NCBI GenBank assembly: GCA_003818605.1
Contig: RPQS01000033.1
Location: forward strand, 1-40,683
Length of the DNA stretch: 40,683 nucleotides
From: Candidatus Zhuqueibacterota bacterium
Lineage (GTDB): Bacteria > Electryoneota > RPQS01
Direction: 5' to 3'
The notes beneath the pieces were generated by a model that did no database searches, had not been told where the DNA came from, and was given only the letters and a program-made list of their open reading frames with translations. A program made the translations under genes and the position numbers. Below, one piece after another: positions 29,322 to 37,819 of this stretch; positions within the stretch are counted from its first letter, which is position 1; each line of letters opens with the position of its first letter.

Positions 29322-32024
29322 TTATTTAATCAGAAGCAGCTTCTGCACCGTATGGCAGCGGCTGGAGTTCATCCGCACGAAATACGTGCCCGCAGACAGA
29401 TCGGCACCGTCGAACGTCAGCGCGTAGCTGCCCGCAAGTTGGTAGCCGTCAGCCAAAACTCTCACCAACCGTCCGTTCAAATCGAACACATCCACCCGGA
29501 TCTCGCCCGCTTCGGCCAGATCATAGGAAATCATGGTTGTCGGATTGAACGGATTCGGATACGACGGATTCAAGCGGGTTTCCATCGGAATCACAGCGGG
29601 TGATTCCATATTCAAGGCGGTTCCGTTTTCATCCAGTTCGCCCGGTTCGCCCCTGTGAACAAAACCAACCGCCGGTTCGCATTCGTTGTAGAGATCTCTG
29701 TCAGACCAGTAAGCCAGCGTGTGATCGCTGCGAATGCCGCGGAACTCACCTACGACCGCCCAATTGTCTCCATCCTGACTGTCGCTTTGCCAAACGACCA
29801 TCCGCCGATGCATGAATGACCGGGGCGGATTATCATAGGAGTGATAAGCATACCAATCGGTGGTCGCGCCATATTTATAAGCAATGGCGATGGACGGATT
29901 GGTTTGCACGCGCGTGTTATTGGGATCGCTGGCCGATTGCTGATCCACGAACCGATCACCTTCACGGCGAGCTGTCCAGATGTCCCAGTTGTTCGTCCCG
30001 TTAAGCTTGGGATAACATATATAGAATGTCTCGTCATTCAATACGGCGATATCGTTGGTGACCGAGGGAGAGGTTACGACCTCGGGTGTACGAACCGAGC
30101 GGAAATACTGAATGCTCGCCGTTCCGGCGGGACAATTGTAAATCTCCGCTGAGATTCCGGTCTGTGAACGGTCGCGATAGTAGCCGATTACGATTTGTCC
30201 CGCATTAATCGCAGCGATGCTCGGATGCGCTTTCTTGACATCCGTCATTCGTGTTTCCGCGAGATAGTGCGGCATACCCGAAACCGGCGGATCCATAGGC
30301 ATGACAACTCCCATGAGCTGCGGAGCATAGGTGCCGAAAGGCGGCGCCACGTACTCATAGACCATCACGTAGCGATTGTCATCCAGATACGTGATGTCCG
30401 GCTCCAGATAGGATTCATTCGTGCTCATGGGAACGGCAATGGCAATATCCGATCCGGTGAATTGCAGGGACCGCACAGCCCATCGGATTTCCGTGCCGCC
30501 CGTTGCGGAAGGTTGTCTTTCCCACGTCACTCCATAATCAGTTCCAAGTCCGCAGGCCACAGCCGGATGATTGACATACCGGCATGTCGTGCGCGTTAAA
30601 ATGTCTTCACGGCCGGTGAGTTGGAAAACGCGGCCGCTCGCGCCCCACGTGAAGGCCCGCCCTTTAATTGTCCGGTAGTCGCGCGTGAGCTGATTTCGTT
30701 CCTTCCAAACGATGTAGCCGCCCGTGCCGTCGCGGTTGAAAGAAACCGCCGGAGTCGCGCGATTGACCGTACCGCCGCCGGAAATGACAATTTCCTTCGT
30801 CTCGGCCAATCCCATTTGATTATAGGCTCTGGCTTTGATCTGATTATCGGTGGAAGACGCCCACACAACAACGAACGCGCCATCCGGGCAAGAAGCCACC
30901 GCCGGATCGGTTTGCGCACCCGTGGAATATTCCTGTCCGTTGATCCGCAATTCGTTTGGATACGGCAGCATGGCGGGTGTTGCTCCGCCGTTGAACGTTT
31001 CTTCGGTGGTCGGGAGACCCGGTTTCAGATGGACATAGCGGCCGGCTGCGTTTCCCATGGTTGACAATTGGTGCCAGTCCTGCTGTCCCGTAATGTCCGG
31101 AATGCTGGTCGTGTAGGCAATGCGCGCGTCGGGGCTGTAGCTGGCATCAAGATAAGACGTAAAGTGATCATATGGATCCGTGGCATCCCGCTGGAAGGCG
31201 AGCCACATATCATCGTTATTCGAGACGATGAAGTTGAGCGCAGTATATCGGTCCGTGCCCGTGCGGATGCGGTTTATGGTCTGATTGATGGCCCACTCCA
31301 TGGGATAGTCAATCCCGGCGACGCTCCAATAATAATTTTCGGCCACCAGATAATACTTCATCAGCATCAGGGCCATATATTCAGTGTCCAGACGGAGGCA
31401 GACACTGTCGGGATCGGGATAGTCCTCCATTCCCCAATTCGTATAGAACCGGCTCCGGATGCTGTCCAATGCAATGAAACCGGCTCCCAGCGTATCCTCT
31501 AACTCCACAAGATAGTCGGCGTCAATCCCGCCGTTATGCACGAGCGCCCACGTCTTGCCGAAAAGGTCGAAATACACAAAGGGATGCGGATCCGGATCGG
31601 TGCCGAGGAAACTCGAATTCCGGGCATGGCCTAACACCGATACGGCATTTGCGTTCTGCGCGGTTTCAACGTCGTTATGGTAAAGTGTGGGACCCGGATT
31701 GGTGTAGATCGAGCCTGTGTGACGGAGAACCACCGGATTCATTGCTGTCCAGTAGGTTAACGACCAACCGTCGTTACTGCTGTTGCTTTGAGCCTTTGTC
31801 GGCAAAGCCATCGAATAAGAGGACGGCGGCACGGTCGGCGGAGATCCGGGATTATACGGATCATGATCATATAATGCCGGAAATGCGCCGACGTTGGGAA
31901 TTGCTACCATTCCCCAGAATTGACAAGCACAGACCGGAACAACTGCCAGACTCATTAGGGCTGCACTGACAATCCACCACGATACTCGTCGGTGCTTACG
32001 GATAAACAACGCTGCCACTTGCAT
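29322..32024 (-). CDS. Secreted class II glutamine amidotransferase-like (Ntn-hydrolase) protein with propeller-like region and sorting domain
   Basis: 900 residues. The signal peptide ends VVPVCA, and C34 then starts CQFWGMVAIP. Together with DGW (85-87), LGHARNSS (131-138), HPF (147-149), the oxyanion motif HNGG (163-166), DTE (213-215), LNFIVSNNDD (263-272) and a final FQRD, this follows the GATase_4 (YafJ/YlxR-neighbour type) layout of class II amidotransferases, in which an N-terminal Cys is the nucleophile. Signal peptidase cleavage after A33 would expose it. Residues about 360-800 are beta-rich (propeller-like, VVWASS and ITYLDDNRYVMVYEY blocks). The last 80 residues are the YPNPFNPTT sorting domain, ending KLLLIK. 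The SD GAGGGAGAGGAAAC precedes the ATG. No synthase domain is attached, so it may act as a stand-alone amidase on an extracellular substrate. A lipoprotein reading (VCAC as a poor lipobox) is less likely but possible. Confidence 0.8.
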   Translation of the reverse strand: MQVAALFIRKHRRVSWWIVSAALMSLAVVPVCACQFWGMVAIPNVGAFPALYDHDPYNPGSPPTVPPSSYSMALPTKAQSNSSNDGWSLTYWTAMNPVVLRHTGSIYTNPGPTLYHNDVETAQNANAVSVLGHARNSSFLGTDPDPHPFVYFDLFGKTWALVHNGGIDADYLVELEDTLGAGFIALDSIRSRFYTNWGMEDYPDPDSVCLRLDTEYMALMLMKYYLVAENYYWSVAGIDYPMEWAINQTINRIRTGTDRYTALNFIVSNNDDMWLAFQRDATDPYDHFTSYLDASYSPDARIAYTTSIPDITGQQDWHQLSTMGNAAGRYVHLKPGLPTTEETFNGGATPAMLPYPNELRINGQEYSTGAQTDPAVASCPDGAFVVVWASSTDNQIKARAYNQMGLAETKEIVISGGGTVNRATPAVSFNRDGTGGYIVWKERNQLTRDYRTIKGRAFTWGASGRVFQLTGREDILTRTTCRYVNHPAVACGLGTDYGVTWERQPSATGGTEIRWAVRSLQFTGSDIAIAVPMSTNESYLEPDITYLDDNRYVMVYEYVAPPFGTYAPQLMGVVMPMDPPVSGMPHYLAETRMTDVKKAHPSIAAINAGQIVIGYYRDRSQTGISAEIYNCPAGTASIQYFRSVRTPEVVTSPSVTNDIAVLNDETFYICYPKLNGTNNWDIWTARREGDRFVDQQSASDPNNTRVQTNPSIAIAYKYGATTDWYAYHSYDNPPRSFMHRRMVVWQSDSQDGDNWAVVGEFRGIRSDHTLAYWSDRDLYNECEPAVGFVHRGEPGELDENGTALNMESPAVIPMETRLNPSYPNPFNPTTMISYDLAEAGEIRVDVFDLNGRLVRVLADGYQLAGSYALTFDGADLSAGTYFVRMNSSRCHTVQKLLLIK

Positions 32025-32101
32025 GTTTCCTCTCCCTCAGGTTAATAATGAAGCATAAAACCGTTCCGCCTGCCGTGGGCTCGTTATCCAACCAATGAAT
32101 T

Positions 32102-32130
32102 AGTATAGCAAAATCTTTATCAAACAGCAA
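32102..32130 (-). promoter_or_regulatory. Probable promoter of the amidotransferase-like gene
   Basis: On the minus strand TTGCTG (32125-32130), 17-bp spacer, TATACT (32102-32107), about 78 bp before the ATG. A small dyad CAGACA-TGCC-TGTCTG (32150-32165) lies just upstream of the -35 and could bind a regulator. The rest of 32025-32311 is AT-rich and shows nothing else clear. Confidence 0.55.
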
Positions 32131-32311
32131 TAATGATGTTATATAATACCAGACATGCCTGTCTGCTAAGATTCTTAGTTAAAGCTTTCTATCACTTGTC
32201 TTTCTGAAACTTATTGATTAAAATTAAGCCTGAAGCGGCAATCGCAAGCGTTTCTTTTGGGCGCGTCGCGAGGCGTGCGTGTGGCGGGAAGAAGAACACA
32301 CGCACAAACAC

Positions 32312-32396
32312 GCGAGGGGTGAGGGCACCCGCTCGCGGCGCACCTTGCGGTGGTTGCATGCCGGGCGGGTGACACACCAGCCACGGCGAAATGAAG
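32312..32396. repeat. Palindromic mosaic repeat cluster R3
   Basis: 32312-32340 is identical to the module at 22880-22908. It is followed by a CACCTTGCGGTGGTTGC segment matching the end of the 9.7-kb repeat, and then by the CCGGGCGGGTGACACACC hairpin module (32360-32390) that starts the 9.7-kb repeat, here with one base change that breaks the stem (CAGCC for CCGCC). It ends 18 bp before the start codon at 32414. Confidence 0.8.
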
Positions 32397-32413
32397 AACG
32401 GAAATCCAATATC

Positions 32414-33877
32414 ATGAGATCATCCTTGAAAGCTCAACATATAATCATACTACTGTTACTGACTGCGCAGATTGGCGTCACTCAGCCTTATGAAGGGCCG
32501 GACACGTTGTGGATGCGCATTCATCCTCAGCCGGATATTGAAAGCCTTCATGCAAAGAATGCGGTTTCGCTTGAGGATGGCGGCATCATGCTGTCGGGAT
32601 ACTATACAACTCTTAATGAAACAGATCATGGCCCGTATATGGCAAGGCTGGACAGCAATGGGAACTTACTCTGGAGACGTCCGTGTCACGATTCGGTGTT
32701 TGTGACAAACTATCCTACTCATATGTGTAAAGTCCGTTCAGATCGGTTTGCTCTGGCAGCTACCGTAGTCTACAGTGGGCTTTGGAATGTCGTTGTTACC
32801 CTGTGCGACGGCGAGGCGAACGTTATTTGGCAACGCCCCTTTTATTCGCAAATGGAACATCACTACGTAGAAGGCATATGTCGCAGTAGCGATGGGGGGA
32901 TTCTCGTAAACTTCAGCCTGACAGATTATACAACCGACACTCAAACAGGAGCGGTTATCAAGTTGGACATACAAGGCAACCTTGTTTGGCGGAATCATTA
33001 TTCGATCGAAGGTTGTGAGAGTCTGTTTAGGGGAATTGACGCGACTCCAGACGGAGGCTGCGTACTCGCCGGAGGGGCTTGGGGGGACACGGCGATTTAT
33101 TCACCGCTTCTCGCCAAGGTTGACTCCGCCGGCAATTTGGAATTCTTCAGATCGTATCGAATCAGTGATGATTGCAGGATATATGGCATTATCCGGTTAG
33201 CTACTGGAGATTATATTCTCTGCGGATCTATAGGGGTAATCGCTACAGAACCGCTTCAAGCTTTAGTGATGGGAGTAAATTCGGCTGGCGATTCCCTATG
33301 GTCATGGTTCTCTGATTCCTCTTGGGGAAGTTGGGAAGCCGCTAAGGCAGTCGAAACAAATGATGGTGGATTTCTGATATGGTCCGTCATGTATCTCCGG
33401 TTCGACGCCGACGGAACACTTTTATGGCGGCGTAGCTATCCGTTGCCGGCTCCCTACCATTATTATGGCAATATGGATATAATGATTGACGAGCAAAACC
33501 GAATCGTTATTGCAGGCGCTGCTCAAAGCGAAATCACCGCCGATAATTTTATTATCGCAATGAAAACACAGCCGGACCTTAGCGCCGCAACAGATTTGCC
33601 TTCAATCATTCTTCCCACCAACATCGCGTTGCGCGCCTATCCCAATCCGTTCAACAGCACCACGCAGATTGTGTTCACACTGCCCATAACACAGCGCGTT
33701 TCGCTACGAGTCTACAATGTTTTGGGGCGCGAGGTTGCCGAATTGATGAACGAAATGCGCACGGCGGGAGAACATCGCGTGCGATTTGACGGCAGCGGAT
33801 TGTCATCGGGCGTGTATTTCTGCCGCATGGAAGCGGGAACAGAGATGCGGACACAGAAGATTGTTTTGCTGAAATAA
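32414..33877 (+). CDS. Secreted propeller-like protein with C-terminal sorting domain
   Basis: 487 residues from the ATG at 32414. The frame extends upstream into repeat DNA, but only this start gives a signal peptide (MRSSLKAQHIIILLLLTAQIGVTQ). The body has repeats of the pattern DGGxxLxG ... KLDxxGNLVWR, typical of WD-like propellers in FCB exported proteins. The last 80 residues (AYPNPFNSTTQIVFTL to KIVLLK) form the sorting domain. That domain is 66/80 identical, by my hand alignment, to the one at 40201-40437, while the bodies are much less similar. The body is AT-richer than the tail. The SD is weak. No catalytic motif is seen. Repeat module F begins right after the stop codon. Confidence 0.88.
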   Translation: MRSSLKAQHIIILLLLTAQIGVTQPYEGPDTLWMRIHPQPDIESLHAKNAVSLEDGGIMLSGYYTTLNETDHGPYMARLDSNGNLLWRRPCHDSVFVTNYPTHMCKVRSDRFALAATVVYSGLWNVVVTLCDGEANVIWQRPFYSQMEHHYVEGICRSSDGGILVNFSLTDYTTDTQTGAVIKLDIQGNLVWRNHYSIEGCESLFRGIDATPDGGCVLAGGAWGDTAIYSPLLAKVDSAGNLEFFRSYRISDDCRIYGIIRLATGDYILCGSIGVIATEPLQALVMGVNSAGDSLWSWFSDSSWGSWEAAKAVETNDGGFLIWSVMYLRFDADGTLLWRRSYPLPAPYHYYGNMDIMIDEQNRIVIAGAAQSEITADNFIIAMKTQPDLSAATDLPSIILPTNIALRAYPNPFNSTTQIVFTLPITQRVSLRVYNVLGREVAELMNEMRTAGEHRVRFDGSGLSSGVYFCRMEAGTEMRTQKIVLLK

Positions 33878-34061
33878 GAGCGCACGGCCGTGCGGCGCTA
33901 CACAATCCAAAACGGACATGGCAGGCCATGTCCCTACCGGATCTTATTTCATCGTTCATCATTCCTCGTTCATCGTTTCTGAAGAGACCCCCTTCTATTC
34001 CTCCTTTATGCTAAGGGGGGAAGGTAAGATTCAGGGAGGGTCTAAGGACCCTCCTCGGCGG
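33878..34061. repeat. Second family of palindromic modules (F, G, I, H) between secreted-protein and MFS genes
   Basis: F, 33878-33901 (GCACGGCCGTGC palindrome). G, 33914-33942 (GGACATGG-CAGG-CCATGTCC then CTACCGGAT). I, 33986-34032, related to 9965-10008. H, 34035-34061 (GGAGGGTC-TAAG-GACCCTCC then TCGGCGG). F, G and H recur at 38738-38907, with H in the opposite orientation. Confidence 0.75.
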
Positions 34062-34073
34062 AAAAAAAAGAAC

Positions 34074-35291
34074 ATGAATCCAAATCAATCCCAATCAAAT
34101 CCTTTACCTGCCGAAAAGCAGGAGTGCATGAACAACGTCGTGAGACTGGGCTGGGTGAGCGGGCTGACCGACATTTCCAGCGAAATGCTGTACGCGGTCA
34201 CTCCGCTTTTTCTCACGCAGGTTCTCGGCGCGTCGCGGAGCGTACTCGGCCTGATTGAAGGCGTGGCCGAAGGCACGGCCAGCATTCTTAAGGGAGTTTC
34301 CGGCTGGCACTCCGACCGCATTCGCAAGCGCAAGATTTTCGTGTTCGGCGGCTATTCACTCTCGGCCATCGCCAAACCGCTTATCGCGATTGCGATGGGC
34401 TGGCCCGCCGTCTTGATCGCGCGCTTTCTGGATCGCTTCGGCAAAGGCATGCGCACCACCGCCCGCGACGCGCTCATTGCCGATTCCTGCCCGCCGGAAA
34501 AACGCGGCACAGCCTTCGGTCTGCACCGCGCGATGGACACCGCCGGAGCCTTAGTCGGCGTGGCGATCTCGCTGGTGCTGCTCATGATTCTGAAATCGCA
34601 CGGCACGGAAGAGCATTCTTTTCGTTTGCTGTATTGGCTGGCGTTTATTCCCGCCGCTATCGGCGTGCTGCTGATTATCGGCGTGCGCGAAATCACTCCC
34701 AGCAAACCGCCGCGCGATGTTCCCCGCAAAGCCGTGAACTTATCTTTCGGCAAAGAATACTACGTTGTGCTTGTGCTGTTTTCGATTTTCACGCTCGGCT
34801 GTTCGAGCGATGCCTTTTTACTTTTGCGCGCGCGCGATGCGGGCTGGTCGGCGGAGGCGGTGATCGCCGCGTACTTGTGCTACAACGGCAGCTACTCGCT
34901 GCTCTCGTATCCCATCGGTAAAAAATCCGACCGCATGTCCAAACAGAAATTATTGGGATTGGGGTTTCTCGTTTACGCGCTGGTCTATCTCGGTTTTGCC
35001 ATGCTGCCTTCCGCGTGGATGATCTGGCCGCTGTTTCTGGTTTATGGCGTGTACATCGCTTTAACGGAAGGAGTGAGCAAAGCGCTCATCGCGAATTTGG
35101 TTTCGTCCGACGTGCGCGGCACCGCGCTCGGCGTTTTTTACATGGTTACAGGATTACTCGCGGTGATTTCCAGCCTCGCGGCGGGCGTATTGTGGGATCA
35201 CTTCGGCGCTCCCGCTCCGTTCTATCTGGGTGCGGCTTTGGCATGTCTTGCAGGTATCGGATTTCTTGTCAAGCGCCAACCTGCCGTCTAA
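34074..35291 (+). CDS. MFS transporter
   Basis: 405 residues from the ATG at 34074. An in-frame ATG at 34128 (MNNVVRLGWVSGLTD) has AGGAG only 3 nt upstream and is an alternative, and the frame upstream of 34074 runs through repeats. About twelve hydrophobic helices are seen. MFS motif A is GWHSDRIRKRK in loop 2-3, and a second motif is FLDRFGKGMRTTARDALIADS in loop 4-5. The ITPSKPPRD segment is the central cytoplasmic loop. The family includes drug or metabolite exporters. The substrate is not predictable. The gene ends at a clear terminator. Confidence 0.9.
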   Translation: MNPNQSQSNPLPAEKQECMNNVVRLGWVSGLTDISSEMLYAVTPLFLTQVLGASRSVLGLIEGVAEGTASILKGVSGWHSDRIRKRKIFVFGGYSLSAIAKPLIAIAMGWPAVLIARFLDRFGKGMRTTARDALIADSCPPEKRGTAFGLHRAMDTAGALVGVAISLVLLMILKSHGTEEHSFRLLYWLAFIPAAIGVLLIIGVREITPSKPPRDVPRKAVNLSFGKEYYVVLVLFSIFTLGCSSDAFLLLRARDAGWSAEAVIAAYLCYNGSYSLLSYPIGKKSDRMSKQKLLGLGFLVYALVYLGFAMLPSAWMIWPLFLVYGVYIALTEGVSKALIANLVSSDVRGTALGVFYMVTGLLAVISSLAAGVLWDHFGAPAPFYLGAALACLAGIGFLVKRQPAV

Positions 35292-35314
35292 AACTTCTGC
35301 ATTTCTAATCATTA

Positions 35315-35339
35315 AATCCCCGCCATCGGGGATTTTTTG
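35315..35339 (+). terminator. Intrinsic terminator of the MFS gene
   Basis: Perfect 8-bp stem AATCCCCG / CGGGGATT with CCAT loop, followed by TTTTTG. Confidence 0.9.
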
Positions 35340-35425
35340 TTTTAAGCCGAACCGCTGCAACAAATTGCATTATCAGTTACTCATGTGGAATAGATATCCC
35401 TGTTTCCCATTTGGAGGATCTTTCC

Positions 35426-36535
35426 ATGAACCGCATTTTTATTGGTTTATGCGGCTTATTTTTGTTTGCGGCGAGCTGTGCTTGGGCGGACACAACCCAG
35501 GTGGCGGGAGGAGGGGTGTTCGGCACATGGACGGAAGCAAACAGTCCTTATATTATAAACGGGGATGTGATGATTGCCGCCGGACAAAAGCTGACGATCG
35601 GCCCACGCGTGAAAGTTTATTTCACCGGACCATATTGCTTCACCGTGAACGGCGTGCTGCGCGTCGAACTAATTGATCTAAAACTGAAAGATATTCTGCA
35701 CAGCAAAGATTCCTCCACCACCTATTTTACCACCGAACTCGCATTGAATCCCGCCGGTTGGGGCGGTCTGCGCTTTATCAACAGCGAAAGCGGATGCCGT
35801 TTGTCGAACTGCGTGATTGAGTACGCACGCAGCTTCTCTATCGGCGGCGGAGTTCTTCTGGAGGGATCGGCGCTCGATATTTCCAACTGCTCCATTCATC
35901 ATAACACATCCACAGGCGCGGGCGGCGGCATCGCGTGCGTGAACGGTACGCTGGATGTTTCCAATTGTTCCCTTTCCAAGAACGAATCCGGCCAGCCGGG
36001 CGGCGGCTTGTACGCATCCGGCGGACGCGTGGATCTCTCCAACATCAGTGTGGATAAAAATAAAAACGGCGGCATCGTTTGTTTGAACGGCTGCATACTC
36101 GATGCTTCGAATTGCTCCATTTCCGAAAACAAAGGAGCCGAACGCGGCAGCGGCTTGCTGCTCGACGGGGTGAAGGCCGACATTTCCAACGCTTCCATTG
36201 ATCAGAATGAAAACGGCGGGATCGCCATTCTGCAGAACAGCAGAATCGAATTCTCAAATTGCACGATCACGGGCAATCGCGGCGCGACAGACGGCGGCGC
36301 AATTTATTGCGAACAGTCATCGTTTAATTTGACCAACGCTGTCATCAGCGATAATGCCAAAGGCGGAATCTACTGCCGCAACAATGCGAAAGTGGACATG
36401 ACCAATTGCGCGGTCAGCGCGGCAACCGGCGAAGGTCTCGATCATGATGAGAGTTCAGATATTGAGATGACGAACTGCTCCATCAGCGGTATGACCTTGG
36501 ACGGTAAGGTTCACTCCAAGAAAAAAGCCTATTAA
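35426..36535 (+). CDS. Exported right-handed beta-helix protein (paralogue 1)
   Basis: 369 residues from the ATG at 35426 (SD TTGGAGGATC, 6 nt). A signal peptide (MNRIFIGLCGLFLFAASCAWA) precedes an N-terminal cap module (GGGVFGTWTEANSPYIINGD, then IAAGQKLTIGPRVKVYF). About ten coils of 22-23 residues follow, marked by repeated S/T-N-C/A-S-I motifs (SNCVIE, SNCSIHHN, SNCSLSKN, SNCSISEN, SNCTITGN and others), which would stack Asn and Cys in ladders inside a pectate-lyase-like solenoid. It has no YPNPFN sorting domain and ends in KVHSKKKAY. The family often binds or processes polysaccharides, but no catalytic residues can be identified. A clear paralogue follows 189 bp downstream. Confidence 0.87.
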   Translation: MNRIFIGLCGLFLFAASCAWADTTQVAGGGVFGTWTEANSPYIINGDVMIAAGQKLTIGPRVKVYFTGPYCFTVNGVLRVELIDLKLKDILHSKDSSTTYFTTELALNPAGWGGLRFINSESGCRLSNCVIEYARSFSIGGGVLLEGSALDISNCSIHHNTSTGAGGGIACVNGTLDVSNCSLSKNESGQPGGGLYASGGRVDLSNISVDKNKNGGIVCLNGCILDASNCSISENKGAERGSGLLLDGVKADISNASIDQNENGGIAILQNSRIEFSNCTITGNRGATDGGAIYCEQSSFNLTNAVISDNAKGGIYCRNNAKVDMTNCAVSAATGEGLDHDESSDIEMTNCSISGMTLDGKVHSKKKAY

Positions 36536-36581
36536 CGCCTGTCGTGCGGTTCCGGCGAAATTTTTCGGATACTTTGCCGCC

Positions 36582-36598
36582 GTGCAAAAATTTTGCAC
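36582..36598. promoter_or_regulatory. Perfect 17-bp palindrome between the beta-helix genes
   Basis: GTGCAAAA-A-TTTTGCAC, an odd-length perfect inverted repeat. It is followed by a second short dyad TGCAC-AG-TGCA. It lies 46 bp after one beta-helix gene and about 125 bp before the next, and may be an operator or a weak transcription-stop hairpin. Confidence 0.35.
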
Positions 36599-36724
36599 AG
36601 TGCACACTTGAGACCATAACGCGGGTATTTACGATTTTCACGATGATGTGAAACAAATTGGCGGATTCCTCACTCGCATGGAACAGAAGGCTTTTTCGTT
36701 TCACTGTTCAAGAGGAATTCAACC

Positions 36725-37795
36725 ATGCGTCACATCCTTGCCATCCTCATTGCCCTTTGCGCTTTTGCCGGTATCGGGCGTACCGAAGGTACAGCCGTTA
36801 CGGGAGGAGATGTTTCCGGATTGTGGACGGCTTCCGGCAGCCCTTATGTAGTTCAGGGCGACATTAACATACCTTCCGGGCAGACTCTCGAAATCCAGCC
36901 CGGTGTTATCGTCTCCTTTAACGGTCCGTACAGTCTAACCGTTCACGGTCTGCTTAAAACGGAAGCGGTCAAAGACAACAGCACGAGCGCGCGCAAGCGG
37001 CCGCCGAGCAAAACGGACGCCAATTCGATTTGCTTCACGACCGATCTAAAGAAGAATCCCGCCGGATGGCGCGGCATCCGTTTTGTGAAAGCACACAAAG
37101 ACTGCCGTTTGGAAAACTGCATCATTGAAAACGCGCGCGGGCAGGGCAACGGCGGCGGCCTCTATTGCGAAGATTCGCAGCTTAACTTGACACGCTGCGC
37201 GATCCGCAACAATGCGGCTACGGAATCCGGCGCGGGCATTGCTTGCTTCGGCAGCAATCTCGATGCGGCAAACGTGGATATTTCTGACAACTCCGCGGGT
37301 AAGGGCGGCGCGGCGGTCTACGTTTCCGGCGGTGAAGTCAAATTATCCAACGCCTCTGTTAGCCGCAACGGCGGCGGAGCGATTGCCTGTGTAAACGGTG
37401 CCATGCTGAGAGGTTCAAATTGCTTCGTAACGCGCAATGTGGGAGCTAAGCAAGGAGCCGGCATTTTAGCGGTCGGCTCGATAGTAGACTTGACCAACGC
37501 GAACATTGACGACAACGAGGCAGGCGGTTTGGCAATGCGCGAAAACAGCCGCGGCACGCTAACCAACTGCACGGTTTTCGGCAATCGCGGCGATGACGGC
37601 GGAGTATTCGCGCAATCTTCGACGCTCAGCCTCACCAATGTCACGCTGCGGCAAAATGAATCGGGCGGCGTGACTTGCACCGACGGCTCGCACGCGGAAG
37701 TGATTGACTGCACGCTGAAGGAAAACGTCGGCCCGGCCATGCATAAAGACGATTCTTCGACTGTGGCAACTACCAACTGTCTGGTTGAGGGCTAA
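36725..37795 (+). CDS. Exported right-handed beta-helix protein (paralogue 2)
   Basis: 356 residues, colinear with the preceding paralogue: signal peptide (MRHILAILIALCAFAGIGRTEG), the same cap module (GGDVSGLWTASGSPYVVQGD, then IPSGQTLEIQPGVIVSF) and about ten coils with NC motifs (ENCIIENA, TRCAIRNN, GSNCFVTRN, LTNCTVFGN, VIDCTLKEN, TTNCLVEG). It lacks a sorting domain and ends at the last coil. The SD GAGGA lies 9 nt before the ATG. The pair probably arose by tandem duplication and has since diverged. Function unknown; a structural or carbohydrate-related role is only inference. Confidence 0.87.
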   Translation: MRHILAILIALCAFAGIGRTEGTAVTGGDVSGLWTASGSPYVVQGDINIPSGQTLEIQPGVIVSFNGPYSLTVHGLLKTEAVKDNSTSARKRPPSKTDANSICFTTDLKKNPAGWRGIRFVKAHKDCRLENCIIENARGQGNGGGLYCEDSQLNLTRCAIRNNAATESGAGIACFGSNLDAANVDISDNSAGKGGAAVYVSGGEVKLSNASVSRNGGGAIACVNGAMLRGSNCFVTRNVGAKQGAGILAVGSIVDLTNANIDDNEAGGLAMRENSRGTLTNCTVFGNRGDDGGVFAQSSTLSLTNVTLRQNESGGVTCTDGSHAEVIDCTLKENVGPAMHKDDSSTVATTNCLVEG

Positions 37796-37819
37796 TTAAA
37801 TTATCGGGAGTGAAAATCC

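Noticed and set aside
31991-32024. Lipoprotein signal on the amidotransferase-like protein
   Set aside because: VCAC is a poor lipobox because of Cys at -2, whereas V-x-A before C34 fits signal peptidase I. Not excluded, so it is also mentioned in the feature.
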